Below are positions 1-5,891 of a stretch of DNA of 5,892 nt, in pieces (the stretch's first letter is position 1; each line of letters opens with the position of its first letter). The position numbers and the translations under genes are program-made. Under the pieces are notes generated by a model, which saw nothing but the letters and a program-made list of their open reading frames with translations, made no database searches and had not been told where the DNA came from. This stretch comes from CAZBQG01 sp964493945 (GTDB lineage Bacteria > Pseudomonadota > Alphaproteobacteria > Rhodospirillales > UBA2165), in contig CAZBQG010000260.1 of NCBI GenBank assembly GCA_964493945.1, positions 1-5,892 of the forward strand, read 5' to 3'.

Positions 1-227
1 TAAAGTCCGCAATTGAAGTCGTTCGCATCGGTCACCACCGGCGAGCCGGATATGGCTTTCAGGGTAATTGCCTGCTCTTCGACGATGGCTTGTAGTTTGT
101 GGCGGATCACTTCGAAAGTAATAGGGTCGATGGCCTTGGCGCGGTTGTTGGTTTTCCCCCGGGTCCGGCGCGAGCCCTTGCTCCGGTTGCCCACGGGCCG
201 CGTCGATTTAGCCTTGGTTACGTTCAT
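1..227 (-). CDS. hyuB: Hydantoinase B/oxoprolinase-family subunit, N-terminal part (cut by left edge)
   Basis: Reading leftwards from ATG at 227-225, the frame stays open for 75 codons to the window edge. After a basic leader it gives IDPITFEVIRHKLQAIVEE (residues 33-51), then DANDFNCGL at 67-75. This is the standard opening of HyuB proteins: DPIT-E-V-R--L, then D-F-C-L about 30 residues on. HyuB-type proteins are usually over 500 aa, so only a small N-terminal part is present. In this family HyuB works with HyuA in ATP-dependent lactam, hydantoin or oxoproline hydrolysis or in ketone carboxylation. The start codon overlaps the HyuA stop (ATGA), so translation is probably coupled, with AAGGA directly upstream. 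The first 31 residues hold 11 Lys/Arg and no acidic residue, which is longer and more basic than usual before the DPIT motif. A GTG at codon 12 is a weaker alternative start. The family is secure; the symbol is family-level and the substrate is unknown. Confidence 0.9.
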   Translation of the reverse strand, partial: MNVTKAKSTRPVGNRSKGSRRTRGKTNNRAKAIDPITFEVIRHKLQAIVEEQAITLKAISGSPVVTDANDFNCGL

Positions 228-2332
228 TTCCTTGTCTTTCCCAGGTCGATCGAGAGTTTGCCATCGGTATCGATTTTCGCGGTTTGATCGGGGCCGATAT
301 AAACCGTGGTTTCCGGATGTTCGACGATTGACGGGCCGATGATGCGGTAGCCAGCCGGCAATGAGAGCCAGTCCCAAACATTAGCCGAAACAAAACGTTG
401 CCGGGCGGGCTCGAAAATTCGGCGGGATTTGGCCTTTGGCTTGCGGACGGATTTTGGGCCTGCAATCTTGGGCTTGGCGGTTCGCCCGATGCCAGCAACG
501 CGGAACGTGACGAGTTCGATGCCGGCGGCCCGGAAGCCGGCGCCCTGCCCGTAAACCGCCTCGTAAGTCTGCTCAAAACCCCGGCAGATAGAGCGGATCG
601 CCTTTGCCGTGATCTTGCCTGCCGCTACCGGAACGATCAGCTCGTGGGTTTGCGACCGATAACGCATATCGATGCTGCGCTGAAGTTCGGCCTTGCTTTT
701 GCCAACTCCCGACAATCGGAGCGCCCCCAGGCATTGCTTTTCCAGCTCCCGAAAGAGACCGGCAACAATTTTGAAATCGATGCCGTCCCAAGGGTCGCGT
801 TCTCCCCCGCCACCGCGAAGAAGGAAGGACCGCTCGGCCGTCTGGTGAATGTCCGCCGCCAGGGCACCAAAGGCCGAATGAGCCATACTGGTTGCCGGAA
901 TGATGATTTTCGACACGCCCAATTCGGCCCCATAGCTGGCGCAATGGGCTGGTCCGGCCCCGCCGTAGGCGAAGAGCACAAAATCACGCGGATCGTGGCC
1001 TCGGCCGATGGTCATTTCGCGAAGCGTGTCGGCCATGTGCCCGTCGACGACCCGGCGAATGCCGGCCGCCGCCTGCTCAACTTTCATCCCCAGCGGCACG
1101 GCGATTTGGCGGCGAATGGCGTCAACGGCCCCGTCGCGATCGAGCTTCATGCGCCCACCAAGAAAATTGTCCGGCGAGATGATGCCCAATACGACGTCGG
1201 CATCGGTGACCGTCGCGCGCGTGCCTCCATGGCCATAACAAACCGGACCGGGCCGGGCGCCGGCGCTTTCCGGCCCGACGCTGAGTGCGCCGCTTTCGAC
1301 CTTGGCGATTGAACCGCCGCCGGCTCCCACCGCGCGGATATCGATCATCGGCGTTGCCAAATGATAGCCCCCCACTTCATGGGTGGCCGAAACCAACGGC
1401 TTTCCATCGATTACGATTGCCACATCGAAGCTGGTGCCGCCCATATCGGTGGTGATGATGTTGGGCTGGTCGATTTCCTGGCCAATCTGGAGCGAGCCCA
1501 AAACCCCGCCGGTTGGACCGCTGGCGATCAGTAAGACCGGCTTTCGCGCTGCCTCGTGGGCCGCTATCACGCCGCCGCCGCTGTTGAGAACGTAGAAGTT
1601 CCCTTTAAACCGCTGCGCCCGCAAGAGATCCTCGACGCGCCCAAGATAGGTTACGACCTTGGATGCCAGATAACTGTTGAGCGAAGTCGCGGCCGTGCGT
1701 TCATATTCACCGATGACCGGCGCAACCTCGCTGGACAGACTAATATAGGCGTCCGGGCATATTTCACTGATAATCTCGCCAATGCGCTGCTCGTGCCGTG
1801 GATTTCGGAAGGACCACAACAAGGCGACGGCAAAAGCCTCCACCGAGAGCTTCTTTAGTTTGCGAACCGCACGGCGTACCGCCTCTTCGTCGAGCGGTAC
1901 AAGCACCTTGCCCGCCTGGTCGATCCGTTCCGGAACTTCTTGCGTCAGGCTGCGGGGGATGATCGGTGTGGGATATCGGCGGCGGCTATACCAGCTCAAC
2001 TGATCGACGCTCAGCCCCGCCGTAAAGCCCATCAGACGCTGCATGGTAAGCGTATCGCGGAAACCTCTCGTCGTTATCAGGCCGGTAACGGCGCCGGCGC
2101 GTTCGATCAGCGCATTGGTGGCCTGGGTCGTACCGTGACCGAAGGTGACGACGCGGGCGAGGAGTTCATCGGCTCGCCAGCCATGCTTTTCCGCGGCCAG
2201 GGAAATGGCGTCAAAGACCCCTTTTTCCAATTGGCCCGAAGTGGTCGGCGCCTTGGCGGTGTCGATTGCACCCGTATCGTCCATGAGGACGAGGTCGGTG
2301 AAGGTGCCGCCAATATCCACCCCGAGATACAT
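224..2332 (-). CDS. hyuA: Hydantoinase A/oxoprolinase-family subunit (HyuA-type; possibly a carboxylase subunit)
   Basis: This 702-aa protein is full length for HyuA and acetone-carboxylase beta-type subunits. The actin-like ATP-binding fold shows as DIGGTFTDLVL (residues 6-16), GHGTTQATNALIERAG (65-80) and TTRGFRD (87-93). The central Hydantoinase_A domain (about 200-495) carries NSGGG (250-254), ASGPTGG (270-276), DMGGTSFDV (296-304), the glycine turn AVGAGGGS (334-341), GARPGPVCYGHGG (358-370) and AYGGAGPAHC (455-464). The C-terminal domain has RYRSQTHELIVPV (557-569), a conserved family signature. In the family this subunit binds and cleaves ATP to activate substrate or bicarbonate, and acts in the cytoplasm with HyuB, which follows here with a 4-base overlap. 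The start at 2332 sits at the expected family N-terminus and has a GGGGGAAG sequence just upstream. A lysine-rich stretch at 620-637 (KPKIAGPKSVRKPKAKSR) looks like a flexible linker. Hydantoin or lactam hydrolase and ketone carboxylase remain equally possible; the symbol is family-level. Confidence 0.95.
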   Translation of the reverse strand: MYLGVDIGGTFTDLVLMDDTGAIDTAKAPTTSGQLEKGVFDAISLAAEKHGWRADELLARVVTFGHGTTQATNALIERAGAVTGLITTRGFRDTLTMQRLMGFTAGLSVDQLSWYSRRRYPTPIIPRSLTQEVPERIDQAGKVLVPLDEEAVRRAVRKLKKLSVEAFAVALLWSFRNPRHEQRIGEIISEICPDAYISLSSEVAPVIGEYERTAATSLNSYLASKVVTYLGRVEDLLRAQRFKGNFYVLNSGGGVIAAHEAARKPVLLIASGPTGGVLGSLQIGQEIDQPNIITTDMGGTSFDVAIVIDGKPLVSATHEVGGYHLATPMIDIRAVGAGGGSIAKVESGALSVGPESAGARPGPVCYGHGGTRATVTDADVVLGIISPDNFLGGRMKLDRDGAVDAIRRQIAVPLGMKVEQAAAGIRRVVDGHMADTLREMTIGRGHDPRDFVLFAYGGAGPAHCASYGAELGVSKIIIPATSMAHSAFGALAADIHQTAERSFLLRGGGGERDPWDGIDFKIVAGLFRELEKQCLGALRLSGVGKSKAELQRSIDMRYRSQTHELIVPVAAGKITAKAIRSICRGFEQTYEAVYGQGAGFRAAGIELVTFRVAGIGRTAKPKIAGPKSVRKPKAKSRRIFEPARQRFVSANVWDWLSLPAGYRIIGPSIVEHPETTVYIGPDQTAKIDTDGKLSIDLGKTRK

Positions 2333-2335
2333 TGT

Positions 2336-2343
2336 CTTCCCCC
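2336..2343 (-). promoter_or_regulatory. Ribosome binding site of hyuA
   Basis: Read on the minus strand, GGGGGAAG lies 3 bases before the ATG at 2332. The purine-rich block fits a Shine-Dalgarno site but is closer to the start and less canonical than the AGGAGGGG of the divergent gene, so translation may be weaker. It supports 2332 as the start, together with the family-typical N-terminus. Confidence 0.5.
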
Positions 2344-2374
2344 ATATTCGATAGTCCGCCTTGGCCGCCAGCGC

Positions 2375-2405
2375 ATAAGAATCTTGAGATACGCGGACAT
2401 GTCAA
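2375..2405 (-). promoter_or_regulatory. Candidate sigma70-type promoter for hyuAB
   Basis: On the minus strand a perfect TTGACA (-35, plus positions 2400-2405) is followed after 19 bases by TCTTAT (-10, 2375-2380, 4 of 6 to TATAAT). Transcription would start near 2368, giving a leader of about 36 bases before the hyuA ATG. The -35 is strong, but the spacer is longer than the ideal 17, so the -10 assignment is less certain. It lies in the divergent region shared with the molybdoenzyme gene. Confidence 0.45.
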
Positions 2406-2422
2406 TACAACGAATGCCGCTT

Positions 2423-2468
2423 TTATTGCACTTCGCATTTGGAAAACGTACTATTCCGATTGCAATAA
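2423..2468. promoter_or_regulatory. Inverted repeat, candidate operator in the divergent control region
   Basis: TTATTGCA (2423-2430) and TGCAATAA (2461-2468) are perfect 8-base inverted repeats 30 bases apart. The left arm overlaps the candidate -35 of the plus-strand promoter and the right arm lies at its predicted start point. Between them is a second, imperfect dyad, GGAAAA-CGTAC-TATTCC (2441-2457, 5 of 6 arm bases matching), over the -10. GGAA/TTCC dyads of this shape recall IclR-family operators, but that link is only inferred. No regulator gene lies in the window. Confidence 0.4.
2426..2454 (+). promoter_or_regulatory. Candidate sigma70-type promoter for the molybdoenzyme gene
   Basis: TTGCAC (-35, 2426-2431) and TACTAT (-10, 2449-2454) are separated by exactly 17 bases; each matches 4 of 6 consensus bases. 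The predicted start is near 2461, leaving a leader of about 29 bases before the ATG at 2490, just long enough for the Shine-Dalgarno site. The surrounding 2420-2468 is locally A+T-rich against G+C-rich genes, as expected for a promoter. Confidence 0.5.
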
Positions 2469-2476
2469 CGCGATCT

Positions 2477-2484
2477 AGGAGGGG
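2477..2484 (+). promoter_or_regulatory. Strong ribosome binding site of the molybdoenzyme gene
   Basis: AGGAGGGG ends 5 bases before the ATG at 2490. It contains a near-perfect anti-16S match and fixes the start codon; no other in-frame ATG competes before the iron-sulfur motif. Confidence 0.85.
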
Positions 2485-2489
2485 CCATC

Positions 2490-4664
2490 ATGAATGTCGC
2501 CGTTAGCCCGACGACCGTCGATCAGCGCCACAACGTCAATCAGACAGTGACCGGCATCTGCGGCATATGTCCGGGCGGTTGTGGGGTCAATATTGAGCTC
2601 GTCGAGGGCCGTATTGAGCACATCACGCCGATCAAGGACCATCCGATTGGCGTGGTTTGTCCGCGCGGTGCGCGCTCTAAGGATGTGGTCTATTCTCCGG
2701 ATCGTCTCAAATATCCCCTGGCCAGGACGGGCGCCAGGGGAGATGGTGCGTTCGAGCGCATCAGTTGGGACAGCGCCATGGGGCGGATCGCCGAAAAGCT
2801 TCATGAAATCAAGGAGCGCACCGGACCCGAATCGGTGATGACCTATATTGGCCGGGGTCTCTTCGACAACGGCCTGGTCGAGGCCTTCGCCCCGCCGGGC
2901 ATCAAATCCTTCAGCTCGAAAAGCCTGATTTTCCCCTTCGGTTCGCCGAATAACGCGGGATGCGGTTCGGTGTGTATGGTTTCCTATGGCATGCTTGCCA
3001 CCTATACGACCTTTGGCATGGACACGGAACCGCCATGGCCCGATTTTGCCAATGCCGAACTCATCGTTATCTGGGGTGCCAATCTGGTTACGGATTCGCC
3101 GCCGACCAAAATGAAGAAAATAAATAATGCTCGAAAAGCCGGCGCCCGCATGATCACCATCGACCATATGCGCAGCAAAATCGCCGCCATGTCAGATCAG
3201 TGGATTCCCATCCGCTCGGGAACCGATGGCGCACTGGCGCTGGGCATGATCAACGTGATCATCGAAGAGGAACTCTACGACAAGGCGTTCGTCAATGACT
3301 GGACCACCGGGTTCGAGGAATTGCGCGAATATGTTCGCGCCTTCACGCCAGAGGAAGTGGAGCGCATAACCAACATTCCAAGCCAGACTGTCATCGAGAC
3401 GGCGCGCGCCATAGCCACCGCCAGGCACGCGACGCTGTCCATGTATACGGGCCTGGAATATACCAATAGCGGTGTGCAGAATATCCGCGCCGTTTACACC
3501 TTTTTCGCAATTACCGGGCATCTGGACGTAAAGGGCGGCACCCTTCTCAGCCCCCGCTCCAAGGGTCCCTACCAACGGACCAATATTGATCCACCCAGCC
3601 AACCCAAACCCATTGGCTATGACAAGTATCCCCTGTTCTGCGAAATCACCCGCGGCGCCCATTTCATGGAGGCGCCCCGGGCTATCCTGCATGACGATCC
3701 CTATCCGGTCAGGGGGTTGGTCATCGCCGGCGGGTCGATCCAGACGGCCTATCCGAACCCCAAGCTGTGGCAGGAGTGTTTCGCCAAGCTCGATCTTTTG
3801 GTGGTCACCGACAGGTTCATGACGGCGGATGCCCATTACGCCGATTTCGTGCTGCCGGCGACCACCTACTACGAGAATTTAGGCTATCAGAAAAGTCCGG
3901 GCTACATTCAGATGCGTGATCGCGTCATCGAACCCCTGAACGAGGCGCGCAGCGATTACAGCATTTTCGTGGATCTGGCTAGGCGCCTCGGATACGGGGA
4001 TCTGTTCCCAGACGACGAGGCAAGTCTCTTGGAATTCGTCATGGAAAACCATCCGGTGGATCTCGATCAGTTGCGGGGAAATCCCGAGGGCGTTCGCTTC
4101 GGCAAGCCGGAACAGTTCAAGAAATATGAAAAAGGGCTATTGCGGATCGATGGCAAGCCCGGGTTCGAGACCCCGTCGGGCAAGCTGGAAATAGCGTCGG
4201 GGCTGCTGGCCAAACACGGCTATGACGCGCTGCCGGTCTATTGCGAGCCGACGGAAGGACCGTTGGCCAATCCGGCGCTGGCCGAAAAATATCCATTAAT
4301 TCTGAATACCGGGGCGCGCATCCAATCGACCTTCCGTTCCCAGCATCTCAACATTCCGGCGCTGCTTGAGCTTCAGCCCGAACCGCTGGTCTTGATCCAT
4401 CCCCAGGACGCCGAGGATCGAGGCATCGCCGATGGCGATCATGTGTATGTCGAGACCCTGCGCGGACGCATTATGTACACCGCTCGGGTCAGCGACGACA
4501 TGGTGCCCGGCGGCGTCGAGGTCAATGTGGGTGGCGGCGGTCCCTTGCAGGCAGAGGCTTGGCGCAGGGCCAACACCAATTACCTGACCGACTTCGAGAA
4601 CCGAGATCCCATATCTGGCTTTCCGGTTTTCAAGGCTTTATTGTGCGAGGTGGTGGCGGCATAG
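2490..4664 (+). CDS. Molybdopterin-dependent oxidoreductase, DMSO-reductase superfamily (single-subunit, cytoplasmic type)
   Basis: This 724-aa protein has the full fold of a bis-MGD molybdenum or tungsten enzyme. The N-terminal [4Fe-4S] domain shows CGICPGGC (Cys24, Cys27, Cys31) and the fourth ligand in CPRG (Cys57). NNAGCGSVCMVSYGM (154-168) followed by FGMD (175-178) matches the NapA-like region in which Cys binds molybdenum, so Cys162 is the probable metal ligand. Cofactor-binding segments include WGANLVTDSPP (195-205), IRSGTDGALALGMINVI (241-257), GHLDVKGG (343-350), TDRFMTADAHYADFVLPAT (440-458) and the C-terminal dinucleotide-binding domain (about 601-724, opening YPLILNTGARIQSTF). 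No twin-arginine signal precedes the cluster, so the enzyme should be cytoplasmic. No iron-sulfur, haem or membrane-anchor subunit gene adjoins it, and length and layout resemble stand-alone members such as acetylene hydratase. The catalytic Asp which that enzyme carries after its second cluster Cys is Pro28 here, so that reaction is unlikely. Substrate and electron partner are unknown. It is transcribed divergently from hyuAB and probably co-regulated with it. Confidence 0.95.
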   Translation: MNVAVSPTTVDQRHNVNQTVTGICGICPGGCGVNIELVEGRIEHITPIKDHPIGVVCPRGARSKDVVYSPDRLKYPLARTGARGDGAFERISWDSAMGRIAEKLHEIKERTGPESVMTYIGRGLFDNGLVEAFAPPGIKSFSSKSLIFPFGSPNNAGCGSVCMVSYGMLATYTTFGMDTEPPWPDFANAELIVIWGANLVTDSPPTKMKKINNARKAGARMITIDHMRSKIAAMSDQWIPIRSGTDGALALGMINVIIEEELYDKAFVNDWTTGFEELREYVRAFTPEEVERITNIPSQTVIETARAIATARHATLSMYTGLEYTNSGVQNIRAVYTFFAITGHLDVKGGTLLSPRSKGPYQRTNIDPPSQPKPIGYDKYPLFCEITRGAHFMEAPRAILHDDPYPVRGLVIAGGSIQTAYPNPKLWQECFAKLDLLVVTDRFMTADAHYADFVLPATTYYENLGYQKSPGYIQMRDRVIEPLNEARSDYSIFVDLARRLGYGDLFPDDEASLLEFVMENHPVDLDQLRGNPEGVRFGKPEQFKKYEKGLLRIDGKPGFETPSGKLEIASGLLAKHGYDALPVYCEPTEGPLANPALAEKYPLILNTGARIQSTFRSQHLNIPALLELQPEPLVLIHPQDAEDRGIADGDHVYVETLRGRIMYTARVSDDMVPGGVEVNVGGGGPLQAEAWRRANTNYLTDFENRDPISGFPVFKALLCEVVAA

Positions 4665-4713
4665 ATCAGGGTGACCTTTACCGGCACGGGCGAGCCTCTC
4701 ATGGCAAAGAGCG

Positions 4714-5574
4714 CTAATCGAGATATTTAAGGGTTTCGCGCTCGTTTTCCGCCTCGCCCCGCTTTGAGACGTAGCGCTCCAGGTAATCGGCGAAGCCCTC
4801 CTCGCTGGCCGCCAGATGGCCATATTCCTTCATATGCGCGCCGTCGACCGGATAGCGGGTGGGCAGTTCCATCGGCCACCCACCCTTCTCGGCCACCGCC
4901 ACGCCGCCGATATAAAGGTTGGCCAGCGCTCCTGCGGTCAAGCGTTCATCGGCGAACAGATCGCCCTCGACAACCTCCTCGACGGTGACCAGCGCCTCCT
5001 TGGAGGCGTGGGCCATGGTGATCACGTCCCGCTCGCGCCCGACCCACACGTTGCCCAGGCTGTCGGCCATGGGTACATGGAAAACGGCGAAATCAGGCTG
5101 GATGGCCTTGACCACCAGGATGGGATCCTCCTCGCCCTCGGGGGCCAGGGGATTGGTGATAATGCGCCAATCGTCGCGCGCGCCGATCAGGTCCGAGCCG
5201 ATGATCCCGCGGATGGGCATGAAGGGCAGGCCCCGCTCGGCCGCCGCCAGCCCGGCAAAGATCGCCGGGCAAGTGGCATCGATCAGGCGCACGCTGCCGG
5301 TCTTGACGGCATCCATGAAGCACCGGGCCACACCAAACTCGTCCAGGCTCACCCCCGAGGTCTCGATGGTGCCGACGCATCCCGCGCCGATCATGAAATC
5401 CACTAGCAGGCCAGAGGCCGGCACGGTGACCAGATGCAGATCCTTGACGCCTCGGCGGACCAGAGCCCGGGCCAACTCCATGGGCACCCCGGTGCGATTG
5501 CTCGGAACGGCGATTTTCGCCCCGTCAAAGACGCGCGCCGCCAGTTCTTCCATGTTCTGCAATTGAAAACCCAT
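4714..5574 (-). CDS. CoA-transferase subunit A (alpha, class I, glutaconate/3-oxoacid type)
   Basis: The 286-aa reading resembles GctA-like alpha subunits of class I CoA-transferases. Visible family segments are PMELARALVRRGVKDLHLV (31-49), IGAGCVGTIETSGVSLDEF (62-80), ATCPAIFAGL (100-109), GLPFMPIRGIIGSDL (115-129), ADSLGNVWVGRER (170-182) and VTVEEVVEGDL (197-207). In this family the alpha and beta chains together move CoA between carboxylic acids in the cytoplasm; the catalytic Glu is on the beta chain, which is absent here. The start at 5574 is chosen because GGGGAAGGAAG lies just upstream and the family N-terminus fits; the 53 codons upstream in frame (to 5733) look non-coding. ATG at 5553 is an alternative. 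The gene faces the molybdoenzyme gene across 49 bases with no clear terminator. No beta-subunit gene follows on its strand, so it is either an orphan, paired with a gene elsewhere, or a stand-alone relative. The acid substrate cannot be read. Confidence 0.88.
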   Translation of the reverse strand: MGFQLQNMEELAARVFDGAKIAVPSNRTGVPMELARALVRRGVKDLHLVTVPASGLLVDFMIGAGCVGTIETSGVSLDEFGVARCFMDAVKTGSVRLIDATCPAIFAGLAAAERGLPFMPIRGIIGSDLIGARDDWRIITNPLAPEGEEDPILVVKAIQPDFAVFHVPMADSLGNVWVGRERDVITMAHASKEALVTVEEVVEGDLFADERLTAGALANLYIGGVAVAEKGGWPMELPTRYPVDGAHMKEYGHLAASEEGFADYLERYVSKRGEAENERETLKYLD

Positions 5575-5575
5575 G

Positions 5576-5586
5576 CTTCCTTCCCC
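5576..5586 (-). promoter_or_regulatory. Ribosome binding site of the CoA-transferase gene
   Basis: On the minus strand GGGGAAGGAAG ends one base before the ATG at 5574; its AAGGA core is the best anti-16S match. This purine block is the reason for choosing 5574 over the upstream in-frame ATG at 5733. Confidence 0.65.
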
Positions 5587-5617
5587 CTCGGTGGTCCAGA
5601 TTGGTGAACCGGCCGCC

Positions 5618-5647
5618 ATTCTAGACCAAATGGTCGCTGGAACGGAA
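5618..5647 (-). promoter_or_regulatory. Candidate promoter for the CoA-transferase gene
   Basis: On the minus strand TAGAAT (plus 5618-5623) matches 5 of 6 bases of the -10 consensus. The best -35 at a usable distance is TTCCGT (5642-5647, 18-base spacer), which is poor. Transcription would start near 5611, with a leader of about 36 bases. A good -10 with a poor -35 is typical of promoters needing an activator, and a dyad sits in the spacer. Confidence 0.35.
5624..5635. promoter_or_regulatory. Short dyad in the CoA-transferase promoter, candidate operator
   Basis: GACCA-AA-TGGTC is a perfect 5-base inverted repeat with a 2-base centre. It directly abuts the candidate -10 on the upstream side, inside the promoter spacer. 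A second nested pair, CCATT (5616-5620) and AATGG (5629-5633), overlaps it. A transcription factor bound here would touch RNA polymerase. The arms are short enough to occur by chance, and the regulator is unknown. Confidence 0.3.
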
Positions 5648-5729
5648 GGCGGCGCGACAGTAGCTTGGTGACCTATTCGCGAAGCAACAATTAAGGAAAC
5701 CTTCAAGCAATGGGCGGTCAGCGTCACCC

Positions 5730-5891
5730 TCAAAATACGTCTGCGGTCGAGGGATGCGCTAATAGCCAGGCGTGAATGAAGGTCCAGTGCTGGAGGTAAA
5801 GCGGGAATGCCGCGTCAAAATCCCGCACCGCCGTTTTTAGCTGAGGCTGTTCTCTAACTCGGGGTTGGTTGCCAAGCTCTCCGAGGTGCGT
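5730..5891 (-). CDS. Possible C-terminal end or remnant of an unrecognised protein entering from the right
   Basis: This stretch has no confident gene. On the minus strand one frame is open from the right edge (5891) for 53 codons to TGA at 5732-5730. It lacks any Met, so it can only be the tail of a longer gene. Its later part (for example DFDAAFPLYLQHWTFIHAWL) looks protein-like, and GC at third positions is moderately high there. A competing frame from 5890 reads RTSESLATNPELENSLS and stops at TAA 5839-5837, with more uniformly G/C third positions, and a hairpin follows it. At most one is real. I recognise no family in either. A 53-codon open frame is not rare by chance in G+C-rich DNA, hence the low confidence. 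Confidence 0.25.
   Translation of the reverse strand, partial: THLGELGNQPRVREQPQLKTAVRDFDAAFPLYLQHWTFIHAWLLAHPSTADVF
5798..5826 (-). terminator. Hairpin with short T run, possible terminator of a gene to the right
   Basis: GCGGGA (5801-5806) and TCCCGC (5821-5826) form a perfect 6-base G+C-rich stem with a 14-base loop. Read on the minus strand the stem is followed by TTT (5800-5798), and it lies 11 bases after the TAA at 5837. That would suit the end of a gene entering from the right in the shorter frame. The T run is short and the loop large, so this is a weak terminator at best. If the longer frame to 5730 is real, the hairpin is inside coding sequence and is not a terminator. Confidence 0.3.

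Noticed and set aside
398..1312. Long plus-strand open frame (304 codons) opposite hyuA
   Set aside because: It lies wholly within the antisense of a secure HyuA gene, its translation shows no family motif, and long antisense frames are common opposite G+C-rich genes.
2490..2660. Assignment of the molybdoenzyme as acetylene hydratase on length and single-subunit layout
   Set aside because: The catalytic Asp after the second cluster Cys is replaced by Pro28, and the metal-ligand segment is more like NapA (CMVSY).
2475..3167. Minus-strand open frame of 230 codons, and a similar one at 3192-3836, opposite the molybdoenzyme gene
   Set aside because: Both are antisense to continuous, motif-rich molybdoenzyme sequence; they have no recognisable domain and no upstream ribosome binding site of note.
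4665..4713. A shared bidirectional terminator between the convergent molybdoenzyme and CoA-transferase genes
   Set aside because: The 49 bases contain only a 4-base CTCT/AGAG pairing and no T run on either strand, so a factor-independent terminator is not supported.
4816..5566. Plus-strand open frames of about 200 codons opposite the CoA-transferase gene
   Set aside because: They are antisense shadows of a gene with clear CoA-transferase segments; their compositions (rich in Arg, Ser, Pro or in Gly, Asp, His) are typical of such shadows.
5575..5733. A 53-residue N-terminal extension of the CoA-transferase from the in-frame ATG at 5733
   Set aside because: The extension does not resemble the family, overlaps the promoter-like TAGAAT and dyad, and the purine-rich Shine-Dalgarno lies directly before 5574.
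5801..5838. The GCGGGA/TCCCGC hairpin followed by TTTTT (5834-5838) as a plus-strand terminator
   Set aside because: The T run is 7 bases beyond the stem, and no plus-strand gene ends here; the nearest plus-strand gene ends at 4664. The minus-strand reading is slightly better and is listed with low confidence.
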